From Betaproteobacteria bacterium (GTDB lineage: Bacteria; Pseudomonadota; Gammaproteobacteria; Burkholderiales; Rhodocyclaceae): 11,024 nucleotides of DNA. The notes below the pieces were generated by a model. That model saw only the letters and a list, made by a program, of their open reading frames with translations. It was not told where the DNA came from and ran no database searches. The stretch is taken from NCBI GenBank assembly GCA_016880375.1, contig JAEHDO010000149.1, positions 1 through 11,024 on the forward strand. The letters run 5' to 3'. A program made the translations under genes and the position numbers. How positions within the stretch are numbered: the stretch's first letter is position 1; each line of letters begins with the position of its first letter. Positions 1 through 5,623 of this stretch are shown here, in pieces.

Positions 1-223
1 GTGCATCGACGAGCTGGAGGCCGGGCGCAAGCCCTACTGCGTCATGGCCTGCATGATGCGCGTGCTCGACATCGGTCCGATCGACGAGCTCGCCGCCGGC
101 ACCTGGAAGACCACCGCGCTGGGGCCGAACGAGAAGCCCGTGCGCCAGGTGAAGAACATGGCTAACCCTGAATTGACCCGGCCATCAATCGTTTTCATCC
201 CGCACAGCAAGGGCAAAACATGA
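1..223 (+). CDS. DmsB-like 4Fe-4S subunit of a molybdoenzyme (C-terminal fragment)
   Basis: Only the last 73 residues are in the window, read from base 2 to the TGA at 221-223; the 5' part lies upstream. The fragment opens at a cysteine (CIDELEAG) and contains PYCVMACMMRVLDIGPIDEL, which matches the last cysteine cluster and the LD-GPIDEL block of DmsB, the electron-transfer subunit of DMSO reductase-type enzymes. The tail (LTRPSIVFIPHSKGK) resembles the DmsB C-terminus. In this family the subunit carries four [4Fe-4S] clusters and passes electrons from a membrane anchor to the molybdopterin subunit. One small oddity is that the usual Cys-Pro of the final cluster is Cys-Met. No DmsC-like anchor follows; the next gene is a TorD-type chaperone, which supports a molybdoenzyme operon. 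The true substrate of the enzyme cannot be told from this fragment. Confidence 0.85.
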   Translation, partial: CIDELEAGRKPYCVMACMMRVLDIGPIDELAAGTWKTTALGPNEKPVRQVKNMANPELTRPSIVFIPHSKGKT

Positions 224-377
224 CACCCACCCCCCTCAATCCGCCCTCGCGGGGAGAAGCCTGCGTGCTCGCTTCGCTCGTGTATTACGGGGCGCTTCGT
301 GGTTGCCGCAGGATGGATGCCGCCTCCGGCGGCGCGTCGTCCGGCCTTGGGGCGGCCCGGCGGCCGGACTGCGTCCT
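224..377. other. GC-rich non-coding spacer with inverted repeats
   Basis: This 154-bp gap between the dmsB-like gene and the chaperone gene is very GC-rich and holds several perfect inverted repeats. GCCGCC (319-324) pairs with GGCGGC (328-333) across 3 nt. GTCCGGCC (339-346) pairs with GGCCGGAC (362-369) across 15 nt. No T-tract follows either hairpin, so a normal intrinsic terminator is unlikely. The second hairpin ends 8 bp before the chaperone ATG and leaves no room for an obvious Shine-Dalgarno sequence. It may be a remnant of a repeat element or a processing or attenuation site; this is inference. Confidence 0.45.
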
Positions 378-1097
378 ATGAATCGCGAACTGGCGCAAGC
401 CCTGGCCGAAGACGCCGAAGCGCTCGCGGCGCTGCACGACCGCGAACTGACGCTGGAAACGCTCGCCGCCCTGCGCGAAGTGGGCTTTCCGGCGAATCTC
501 GGCCTGCTGCCGGCCGGCGACCGTTCGCAGGAGGCATGGCGGCTGATGGCAGCCGCACTGGAAGAAACCGACTCCAGAGCACTCGATCTACTGGCAGCCG
601 ACTACGCTGCCATCTACCTCACCGGCGCCTACGGCGCCTCGCCCTGTGAATCGGTGTGGACCGACGACGACCATCTCGTCTGCCAGGACGCCATGTTTGC
701 GTTGCGCGCTATCCATGCCGCGGCGGGATTGGCGGCCAAGGACTGGCGGCGACGGCCGGACGACCATCTTGTCCTGCAACTGCTCTACATCGCCCATGCC
801 TTGCGGCGCTCGGACGGAGCGGAGGAACAACGCCGGCTGGCGGCGATGCTGGACGAGCACCTGCTGCGCTGGCTGCCGGATTTTGCCGCCCGTGTCGCCG
901 CGCGCGCCGAGACGCCCTTCTTCGCCGTGCTGGGGAGACTGACTTTTGCCTGGTGCGAACAACTGCGCGACCTGCTCGCGGAAAGCCTGGGCGAGCCTCG
1001 GCCGACGCGCGAAGACATCGAGTCCCGCCTTCGGCCGCAGCCGTGCGCCGCGGCGGTGCCGCTCGCCTACATGCCGGGCGCGGCGCCAAGCTGGTAA
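378..1097 (+). CDS. TorD/DmsD-family molybdoenzyme maturation chaperone
   Basis: A 239-residue protein, the usual size for TorD-family cytoplasmic chaperones. These bind the twin-arginine signal and core of a DMSO-reductase-family catalytic subunit and hold it for molybdenum-cofactor insertion before Tat export. The sequence looks all-helical. It carries the family-like block YAAIYLTGAYGASPCESVW, with C90, E91, S92 and W94, followed by DDHLVCQDAMFALRAIH; this corresponds to the 'ESV-x-L-Q' region of TorD homologues. I chose ATG 378 because the frame is open back to a TTG at 303, but those 25 extra residues are Arg/Gly/Pro-rich and lie in a repeat-rich spacer. No good Shine-Dalgarno precedes either start. 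Position just after a dmsB-like gene suggests it serves that enzyme. Family is fairly sure; the exact client is inferred. Confidence 0.85.
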   Translation: MNRELAQALAEDAEALAALHDRELTLETLAALREVGFPANLGLLPAGDRSQEAWRLMAAALEETDSRALDLLAADYAAIYLTGAYGASPCESVWTDDDHLVCQDAMFALRAIHAAAGLAAKDWRRRPDDHLVLQLLYIAHALRRSDGAEEQRRLAAMLDEHLLRWLPDFAARVAARAETPFFAVLGRLTFAWCEQLRDLLAESLGEPRPTREDIESRLRPQPCAAAVPLAYMPGAAPSW

Positions 1098-1099
1098 GC

Positions 1100-1125
1100 T
1101 CTCGCTCCTGAAATGAGGAGCGAGA
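1100..1125 (+). promoter_or_regulatory. Perfect hairpin sequestering the RBS of the DUF192 gene
   Basis: TCTCGCTCCT (1100-1109) is the exact reverse complement of AGGAGCGAGA (1116-1125), with a 6-nt loop GAAATG. It begins 3 bp after the chaperone stop codon. The right arm contains almost all of the Shine-Dalgarno GAGGAG (1115-1120) for the TTG start at 1127. No U-tract follows, so it does not look like a terminator. Folding would hide the ribosome site; whether this regulates translation is inference. Confidence 0.6.
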
Positions 1126-1126
1126 A

Positions 1127-1564
1127 TTGAAAACCCTGCGCTACGCTTTTTTCCTGCTCGGGACTCTGGCCTGCGCCGCCGCACAGGCCGCGCCGACCAT
1201 CGAACTTTCCGCCGGCATGCACCGCATCGAGGCCGAGGTGGCGAACAACAATGCCGATCGCGCCACCGGCCTGATGAACCGGCCCTCGATGCCCATGCAC
1301 CGCGGCATGCTGTTCGTCTTCCCCGAAGCCGCGGTGCAGTGCTTCTGGATGAAGAACACGCTGATTCCCCTGAGCATCGCCTTCCTCGACGATGCCGGGA
1401 AGATCGTGCAGATCGCCGACATGCAGCCGCAGTCGCTCGACAACCACTGTTCGGCGAAGCCGGTGCGTTTCGCCCTGGAGATGAACGCCGGCTGGTTCAG
1501 GAGCCGGGGGCTCTCGGCGGGCGCGAAGCTCAGCGGCCTCGACAAGGCGCCGCCGGGGCGTTAG
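1127..1564 (+). CDS. Exported DUF192 family protein
   Basis: A 145-residue protein. The first 21 residues form a classical signal peptide (KTLRYAF, then a hydrophobic stretch, ending AAAQA before APTIEL), so the product should be periplasmic. The rest is a DUF192 domain: RATGLMNRPSMP, then GMLFVFPEAA and FWMKNTLIPLSIAFLD, then GKIVQIADMQP. These are the family's typical blocks, including the F-W-M-K-N-T core. The biochemical role of the family is not established. The start is TTG at 1127, chosen because GAGGAG sits 6 nt upstream and the signal peptide begins there; that ribosome site is buried in a perfect hairpin. The gene follows the chaperone gene by 29 bp on the same strand and ends 13 bp from the stop of the convergent regulator gene, with no terminator visible between them. 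Confidence 0.85.
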   Translation: MKTLRYAFFLLGTLACAAAQAAPTIELSAGMHRIEAEVANNNADRATGLMNRPSMPMHRGMLFVFPEAAVQCFWMKNTLIPLSIAFLDDAGKIVQIADMQPQSLDNHCSAKPVRFALEMNAGWFRSRGLSAGAKLSGLDKAPPGR

Positions 1565-1577
1565 CAGCTTATAGAAG

Positions 1578-2651
1578 TCAGTTCCTGGAGAACGGCGTTT
1601 CAGTGCCGCAGCCGGCGGCGTCGTAGCCGGGCAAGGCGCGCACGGCGCGGCGAAATCCGTTTCCCTTCAGCAGGGCAAGCAGCGACTCGAACGCCGGCTG
1701 GCGCAGCAGTTCGCGCCGCGTGACGAGAAAATAATCCTCCTTCAGCAGCGGCACGAAGCCCAGGTCAAACTGGCGGGCGGCCGCTTCCACGCCGAGTCCC
1801 GCATCGGCGTGGCCGCTGGCGATCATCGCCGCCACGGCGGAATGCGTCAGTTCCACATTGCCGTAGCCGGCGATGGTCCGTGCCGCGATGCCGTTTTCCC
1901 GCAGCAGCCAGTCGATCAGCAGACGTGTGCCGGCGCCGCTCTGGCGGTTGAGAAAGCGCACGTTCGGCCGTGTCAGGTCGCGGACGCCGTGCAGCTTCTT
2001 CGGATTGCCGGGCGCGACCATGATGCCCTGGGTGCGCTTCGCCAGCCGTATCAATACCTGCTGCCGCGGCCTGAGATAAGGTTTGTATTGCTGCCACAGG
2101 GTCGCGCCGACGGCACCCTCCGGGCAATGAAAGCCGGCGATTTCGCAGCGGCCCTCGGCGAAGGAAGCGAGGCTTTCCAGGCTGCCATGGAATTGCAGGT
2201 CGACAGTCTGTCCCTGCTTCGCCATGCGTGCGGGCAGCAGCGCCAGCGCCAGATCGTGGCTGGCATGGATGCGCGGAACGGCCCGCGCCGGCGTGGTTGC
2301 CTCGGCTAGCTCGCGCGCCATCTGTTCGGCAGCGGCGGCAAGATGGGGGGCGAGCATTTCGCGGATCTGCATGTCGAGAACAAGCAGGCGGCTGGCGAAC
2401 GGCGTCAGACGGGTGCCCAGGCCGCGTGCCGGAATCAGCAGCGGGTGGCTGAAATTTGCCTCCCAGCGCGCCAGCATGCCCCAGGCGTTACGGTAGGAGA
2501 TGCCGGCCTCGCGCGCCGCCGAGGCGATGGAGCCGGTCCGCCGGATGCGTTCGAGCAGGCCGAGCAGCCGGGCCTCCTCCGGTTGCATCGGATTGCCGCC
2601 GAAGACCCAGCTGCAGGCCAGCGACAGCCCTTTTATGCTGCCTGACGACAT
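1578..2651 (-). CDS. ModE-type HTH regulator with PBP-like ligand domain
   Basis: A 357-residue predicted regulator. Residues about 22-100 form a ModE-like winged HTH; the stretch RTGSIASAAREAGISYRNAW matches the ModE recognition region. Instead of the TOBE/Mop domains of ModE, the C-terminal half (about 115-345) looks like a type-2 periplasmic-binding-protein fold of the PBP_like family: GSLESLASFAEGRCEIAGFH, GIMVAPGNPKKLHGVRDL, NRQSGAGTRLLIDWLL and IASGHADAGLG. Such proteins are expected to sense an oxyanion or a related small ligand and control transport genes. The divergent neighbour tupA makes tungstate or molybdate the likely signal (inference). I prefer the ATG at 2651 because GGAG lies 8 nt upstream of it. 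The frame stays open to an ATG at 2705, but that start has no ribosome site and would run through the operator dyads. DNA binding at the intergenic dyads is likely but untested. Confidence 0.85.
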   Translation of the reverse strand: MSSGSIKGLSLACSWVFGGNPMQPEEARLLGLLERIRRTGSIASAAREAGISYRNAWGMLARWEANFSHPLLIPARGLGTRLTPFASRLLVLDMQIREMLAPHLAAAAEQMARELAEATTPARAVPRIHASHDLALALLPARMAKQGQTVDLQFHGSLESLASFAEGRCEIAGFHCPEGAVGATLWQQYKPYLRPRQQVLIRLAKRTQGIMVAPGNPKKLHGVRDLTRPNVRFLNRQSGAGTRLLIDWLLRENGIAARTIAGYGNVELTHSAVAAMIASGHADAGLGVEAAARQFDLGFVPLLKEDYFLVTRRELLRQPAFESLLALLKGNGFRRAVRALPGYDAAGCGTETPFSRN

Positions 2652-2664
2652 ATTTGTGTCTCCA

Positions 2665-2681
2665 ACAATATTGCCTATTGT
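2665..2681. promoter_or_regulatory. Operator-like dyad over the regulator's -10 element
   Basis: ACAATA (2665-2670) and TATTGT (2676-2681) form a perfect inverted repeat with a 5-bp spacer. On the minus strand TACAAT (2677-2682) is a good -10 hexamer for the ModE-like gene starting at 2651, though the -35 (ATGAAT, 17 bp upstream) is weak. Overlap of the dyad with the -10 suggests autoregulation. It is not a clear match to the E. coli ModE box. Confidence 0.45.
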
Positions 2682-2703
2682 AATGGACGACTGATACCGA
2701 TTC

Positions 2704-2723
2704 ATATGCAGATGAATGCATAT
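2704..2723. promoter_or_regulatory. Operator-like dyad upstream of tupA
   Basis: ATATGCA (2704-2710) and TGCATAT (2717-2723) form a perfect 7-bp inverted repeat around GATGAA. A second, overlapping dyad pairs ATTCAT (2700-2705) with ATGAAT (2712-2717). The element ends just before the tupA ribosome site, so a bound protein would probably block the tupA promoter or early elongation. Assignment to the adjacent ModE-like regulator is inference from position. Confidence 0.45.
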
Positions 2724-2739
2724 TAGAGGAGACTACCTT

Positions 2740-3549
2740 ATGCGACGTACGACCCTTTGGCGCGGCCTGCTGCTCGGCGCCCTGATCGCCGCGATGCAAC
2801 CGGCGCTGGCGCGCGACCTCCGCTTGTCCACCACCACCAGCACGGAGAACTCCGGGTTGCTCAAGGCGCTCCTGCCGGCGTTCGAGGCGAAGCATGGGGT
2901 CAAGGTGCATGTCATTTCAGTCGGCACCGGCAAGGCGCTTGAACTGGGCAAAAACGGCGACGTCGATGTCGTGCTGGTGCATGCCCGCGCCGCCGAGGAC
3001 AAGTTCGTCGCCGACGGCCACGGGGTGTACCGACGCGACGTCATGTACAACGATTTCATCCTGGTCGGCGCGAATGAGGATCCGCTTGGACTGCGCGGCA
3101 CGCGCGATGTCATTGCCGCCTTCCGCAAGCTGGGCGAGGGGCGCGCGAAATTCATCTCGCGCGGCGACAACTCCGGCACGGACCAGATGGAGAAGGCCTA
3201 CTGGAAGGAGGCGGGCGTTGCGCCGAAGGGTACCTGGTTCGTTTCGGCCGGCCTCGGCATGGGCGAGGTGCTGACCATGGCCGGCGAGATGAAGGCCTAC
3301 ACGCTGAGCGACCGCGCCACCTTCGGCGCCTACCGCGCCAAGACCGGGCTGGAGATCCTCGTGCAGGGCGATGCAAAGATGTTCAACCCCTATGGCATCA
3401 TCGCCGTCAGCCCGAAGAAGTATCCGGACATCAACCACGACGGCGCCTTGAAGCTGATCGAATGGATTACCTCGCCGGAAGGGCAGGGGCTCATCGCCGG
3501 CTTCAGGGTGAACGGCGAGCAGCTGTTTTTCCCCTCCTACGGGAAATAG
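2740..3549 (+). CDS. tupA: Tungstate ABC transporter substrate-binding protein
   Basis: A 269-residue exported protein: residues 1-24 are a signal peptide ending PALA before RDLRLS. The mature start has the TupA hallmark TTTSTENSGLL (31-41), whose Thr/Ser residues belong to the oxyanion pocket. Further family blocks are SVGTGKALELG, VDVVLVHARAAEDKFV, RGDNSGTD (141-148) and EMKAYTLSDRATF. The protein should capture tungstate, or perhaps molybdate, in the periplasm and deliver it to a TupB/TupC permease-ATPase pair. Start ATG 2740 has AGAGGAGA 7 nt upstream; an in-frame ATG at 2716 lacks such a site and overlaps the operator. The gene is followed at once by a terminator, with no tupB or tupC, so the rest of the transporter must be elsewhere or absent. 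It diverges from a ModE-like regulator. Confidence 0.92.
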   Translation: MRRTTLWRGLLLGALIAAMQPALARDLRLSTTTSTENSGLLKALLPAFEAKHGVKVHVISVGTGKALELGKNGDVDVVLVHARAAEDKFVADGHGVYRRDVMYNDFILVGANEDPLGLRGTRDVIAAFRKLGEGRAKFISRGDNSGTDQMEKAYWKEAGVAPKGTWFVSAGLGMGEVLTMAGEMKAYTLSDRATFGAYRAKTGLEILVQGDAKMFNPYGIIAVSPKKYPDINHDGALKLIEWITSPEGQGLIAGFRVNGEQLFFPSYGK

Positions 3550-3554
3550 GCAAC

Positions 3555-3597
3555 AAAAAACCGCAGCAACGGTTTCCCGGTGCTGCGGCTTCTTTCA
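3555..3597. terminator. Bidirectional intrinsic terminator between tupA and sodB
   Basis: CCGCAGCA (3561-3568) pairs perfectly with TGCTGCGG (3581-3588), and CGG/CCG inside the loop can extend the stem past one mismatch. A-tract 3555-3560 on the left reads as TTTTTT after the stem on the minus strand, which is ideal for sodB. On the plus strand the stem is followed by CTTCTTTC, weaker but usable for tupA. It lies exactly between the two convergent stops. Confidence 0.85.
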
Positions 3598-3605
3598 GCG
3601 CGCTA

Positions 3606-4190
3606 TCAGCCGGCGAAATTCTTCGCCGCGAAATCCCAGTTGACCAGGCTGGCGAGGAAGGTCTCGACGAACTTGGCGCGGGCGTTGCGATAGTCGATGT
3701 AGTAGGCGTGTTCCCAGACGTCGATGGTGAGCAGGGCCTTGTCGGCGCCGGTGAGCGGCGTGCCGGCGTTGCCGGTGTTCGCGATGTCCACCGAGCCGTC
3801 CGGTTTCTTCACCAGCCAGGTCCAGCCGGAGCCGAAGTTGCCGATGGCGGAAGCCTGGAAGGCCTTCTTGAACTCGTCGAAGGAGCCCCACTTCCTGTTG
3901 ATGGCGTCGGCCAGGGCGCCGCTCGGTGCGCCGCCGCCGCCAGGCTTCATGCTGCTCCAGAAGAAGGTGTGGTTCCACACCTGGGCGGCGTTGTTGAAGA
4001 GGCCGCCGGAAGCCTTCCTGACGATGTCTTCCAGGCCGGCGTTTTCGAACTCGGTGCCCTTGATCAGGTTGTTGAGGTTGGTCACGTAGGCCTGGTGGTG
4101 CTTGCCGTAGTGGTAGTCGAAGGTGTCCTTCGAAATATGTGGGGCGAGCGCATCCATTGCGTAGGGCAGCGGCGGGAGGGTGTGTTCCAT
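3606..4190 (-). CDS. sodB: Fe superoxide dismutase
   Basis: A 194-residue cytoplasmic enzyme that converts superoxide to hydrogen peroxide and oxygen. All four metal ligands of the Fe/Mn family are present: H27, H74, D157 and H161, in the contexts [19 protein letters not shown] and [13 protein letters not shown]. The glutamine of [11 protein letters not shown] (Q70) is the residue typical of iron-type enzymes, so iron rather than manganese is expected. Length is normal for SodB. ATG 4190 is chosen because GGAG lies 7 nt upstream; the open frame extends to 4259, but that start would run through the promoter. It lies downstream of xseA on the same strand but has its own promoter, overlapped by an IscR-like operator, and ends at a strong terminator. 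Confidence 0.97.
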   Translation of the reverse strand: MEHTLPPLPYAMDALAPHISKDTFDYHYGKHHQAYVTNLNNLIKGTEFENAGLEDIVRKASGGLFNNAAQVWNHTFFWSSMKPGGGGAPSGALADAINRKWGSFDEFKKAFQASAIGNFGSGWTWLVKKPDGSVDIANTGNAGTPLTGADKALLTIDVWEHAYYIDYRNARAKFVETFLASLVNWDFAAKNFAG

Positions 4191-4220
4191 TTGTTTTCTC
4201 CGGATTGGGGCAGGGTTGGG

Positions 4221-4245
4221 ATACTTGACCATTTTAGTCGGAATA
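4221..4245. promoter_or_regulatory. IscR type-1-like operator over the sodB promoter
   Basis: Reading the plus strand, half-site ATACTTGAC (4221-4229), a centre CATTTTA (4230-4236) and half-site GTCGGAATA (4237-4245) follow the type-1 IscR pattern as I recall it: ATASYYGAC, then TRWWWYA, then GTCRRSTAT. By my count 21 of 25 positions agree; the mismatches are the first centre base and the last four bases. The site covers the sodB -10 and likely start point, a position expected to repress. Binding is inference. Confidence 0.55.
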
Positions 4246-4259
4246 AATTCATTTGGCAA
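4231..4259 (-). promoter_or_regulatory. Sigma70-type promoter of sodB
   Basis: On the minus strand TTGCCA (4254-4259) and TAAAAT (4231-4236) are separated by exactly 17 bp, matching sigma70 -35 and -10 hexamers at 4/6 and 5/6. Transcription would start near 4224, giving a leader of about 34 nt to the sodB ATG. The promoter lies in the 80-bp gap after the xseA stop. Confidence 0.65.
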
Positions 4260-4270
4260 TATTCACTTGT

Positions 4271-5623
4271 TCAACGGTCTTTGAGTCGGGTCACCTGCGC
4301 CTCGGCTGCGCCGCTGCCGAAAGTCAGATGCAGGGACTCGGCGACGGCGAGCTTTGACGCGTCGCGGACGATGCTGCCGTCGGTCTTGCGCACCAGGCTG
4401 TAGCCGCGCTGGAGCACGGCCTGCGGGCTGAGATGATCGAGACTGGCGGCGAGTTGCGCCACCCGGCCTGCCTGTCGGGAGAGTCCGGTCGATGCCGATG
4501 TGCGAAGCCGCATGGCGAGTTCATCCAGGTCGCGACGTGCATGGCGCAGATCCGGGCGGCAAAGCGCGAATCGGGCCTGCAGGCGCTGCAGGTCTGAAAA
4601 GCGGGAACCGATGCGCTGACGCAGACCAGTTCCAAGGCGGGTGGCGAGGTGTGCCGTCTCGGCTCGCAAGCGTCCCAGGCGCTCGCCGGGATGGACCAGG
4701 CGCCGACCCAGGAGGTCGATGCGCTGCATGCGTTCCTGCAGGCGGCGGCGCATTTCCGTGGGCATGGCGGTGGCGAGACGACGCAACTCGCCTTGTGCCT
4801 CGACATAGCCGGCGCTGGCCAGTTCCGCGGCGGCGGTGGGGGTGGCCGCACGGCAGTCGGCAACGAGATCGGCGATGGTGGTATCGGTCTCATGGCCGAT
4901 GCCGGTGACGACCGGAATCGTGCAGGCGTCGATGGCGCGGGCCACGACCTCTTCATTGAATGCCCACAGATCCTCGATGCTGCCGCCGCCGCGAGCGACG
5001 AGGACAACATCGCATTCGTCGCGGCTGGCCGCATTACGCATGGCCCCGGCGATATTGGCGGCGGCTTCTTCGCCTTGGACCGGCGTCGGGTAGATCACCA
5101 CCGGCAGATGCGGTGCGCGCCGCGCCAGTGCGGCCAGAATGTCGCGCAGGGCGGCCGCCTGCAGCGAAGTGACGATACCGATGCGGCGCGGAAAGCGCGG
5201 CAGCGGCAGCCTGCGCTCCGGGGCGAAGAGCCCTTCGTGCTCGAGCTTGGTGCGCAGGCGGGCGAAGGCCTCGAAGAGCGCGCCGATGCCGGCATGGCGC
5301 AAGGCTTCGACATTGAGTTGGAAACCGCCGCGGGCCTCGTAAAGCGTGACGAGGGCGCGCGCCTCTACGCGCAGGCCGTCCTGGAGCCGGAACGGCAGCA
5401 GCTGGGCGCGGCCGCGGAACATGACGCAGTCGACCTGGGCGCCTTCGTCCTTCAGGGCGAAGTAGAGATGGCCGGATGCGGGGCGGCGCAAGTTGGATAT
5501 TTCGCCGCTGACCCACAGCAGCGGAAAGCGGCTTTCCAGCGCTTGGCGAGCAAGGCGGTTGAGCGTTGAAACGCTGAGGATTTCCTCGCCGGAAATGGCC
5601 AGAAGGGCGGATTCTGCAGACAT
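4271..5623 (-). CDS. xseA: Exodeoxyribonuclease VII large subunit
   Basis: A 450-residue protein, the normal length for XseA. The N-terminal part (about 15-115) is the OB-fold DNA-binding domain, with VSGEISNLRRPASGHLYFAL and VDCVMFRGRA. The catalytic domain follows, with RFPRRIGIVTSLQAAALRDI, the signature RGGGSIEDLWAFNEE near residues 208-222, and VTGIGHETDTTIADLVAD. The last third is a long helical, probably coiled-coil region that holds XseB subunits, ending GYSLVRKTDGSIV. With XseB it degrades single-stranded DNA from both ends and acts in mismatch repair and DNA damage tolerance. No xseB gene is in the window. ATG 5623 has no convincing Shine-Dalgarno, though the N-terminus aligns well with the family. 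sodB follows 80 bp downstream with no terminator between, so some read-through into sodB is possible. Confidence 0.96.
   Translation of the reverse strand: MSAESALLAISGEEILSVSTLNRLARQALESRFPLLWVSGEISNLRRPASGHLYFALKDEGAQVDCVMFRGRAQLLPFRLQDGLRVEARALVTLYEARGGFQLNVEALRHAGIGALFEAFARLRTKLEHEGLFAPERRLPLPRFPRRIGIVTSLQAAALRDILAALARRAPHLPVVIYPTPVQGEEAAANIAGAMRNAASRDECDVVLVARGGGSIEDLWAFNEEVVARAIDACTIPVVTGIGHETDTTIADLVADCRAATPTAAAELASAGYVEAQGELRRLATAMPTEMRRRLQERMQRIDLLGRRLVHPGERLGRLRAETAHLATRLGTGLRQRIGSRFSDLQRLQARFALCRPDLRHARRDLDELAMRLRTSASTGLSRQAGRVAQLAASLDHLSPQAVLQRGYSLVRKTDGSIVRDASKLAVAESLHLTFGSGAAEAQVTRLKDR

Noticed and set aside
303..377. Longer chaperone start at TTG 303
   Set aside because: It would add 25 Arg/Gly/Pro-rich residues encoded by inverted-repeat DNA that do not fit the TorD N-terminal helices; no ribosome site is present.
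2652..2705. Longer start of the ModE-like regulator at 2705
   Set aside because: It lacks a Shine-Dalgarno and would make the probable -10 and operator dyad part of the coding sequence; ATG 2651 has GGAG at good spacing.
3462..4403. Plus-strand open frame of 313 codons opposite sodB
   Set aside because: It is antisense to a sodB gene with all metal ligands, promoter and terminator. Its translation is low-complexity Gly/Val/Glu-rich with no domain, which is typical of GC-rich antisense frames.
4649..5569. Plus-strand open frame of 306 codons opposite xseA
   Set aside because: It lies wholly antisense to a full-length xseA, with no ribosome site and no recognisable domain.
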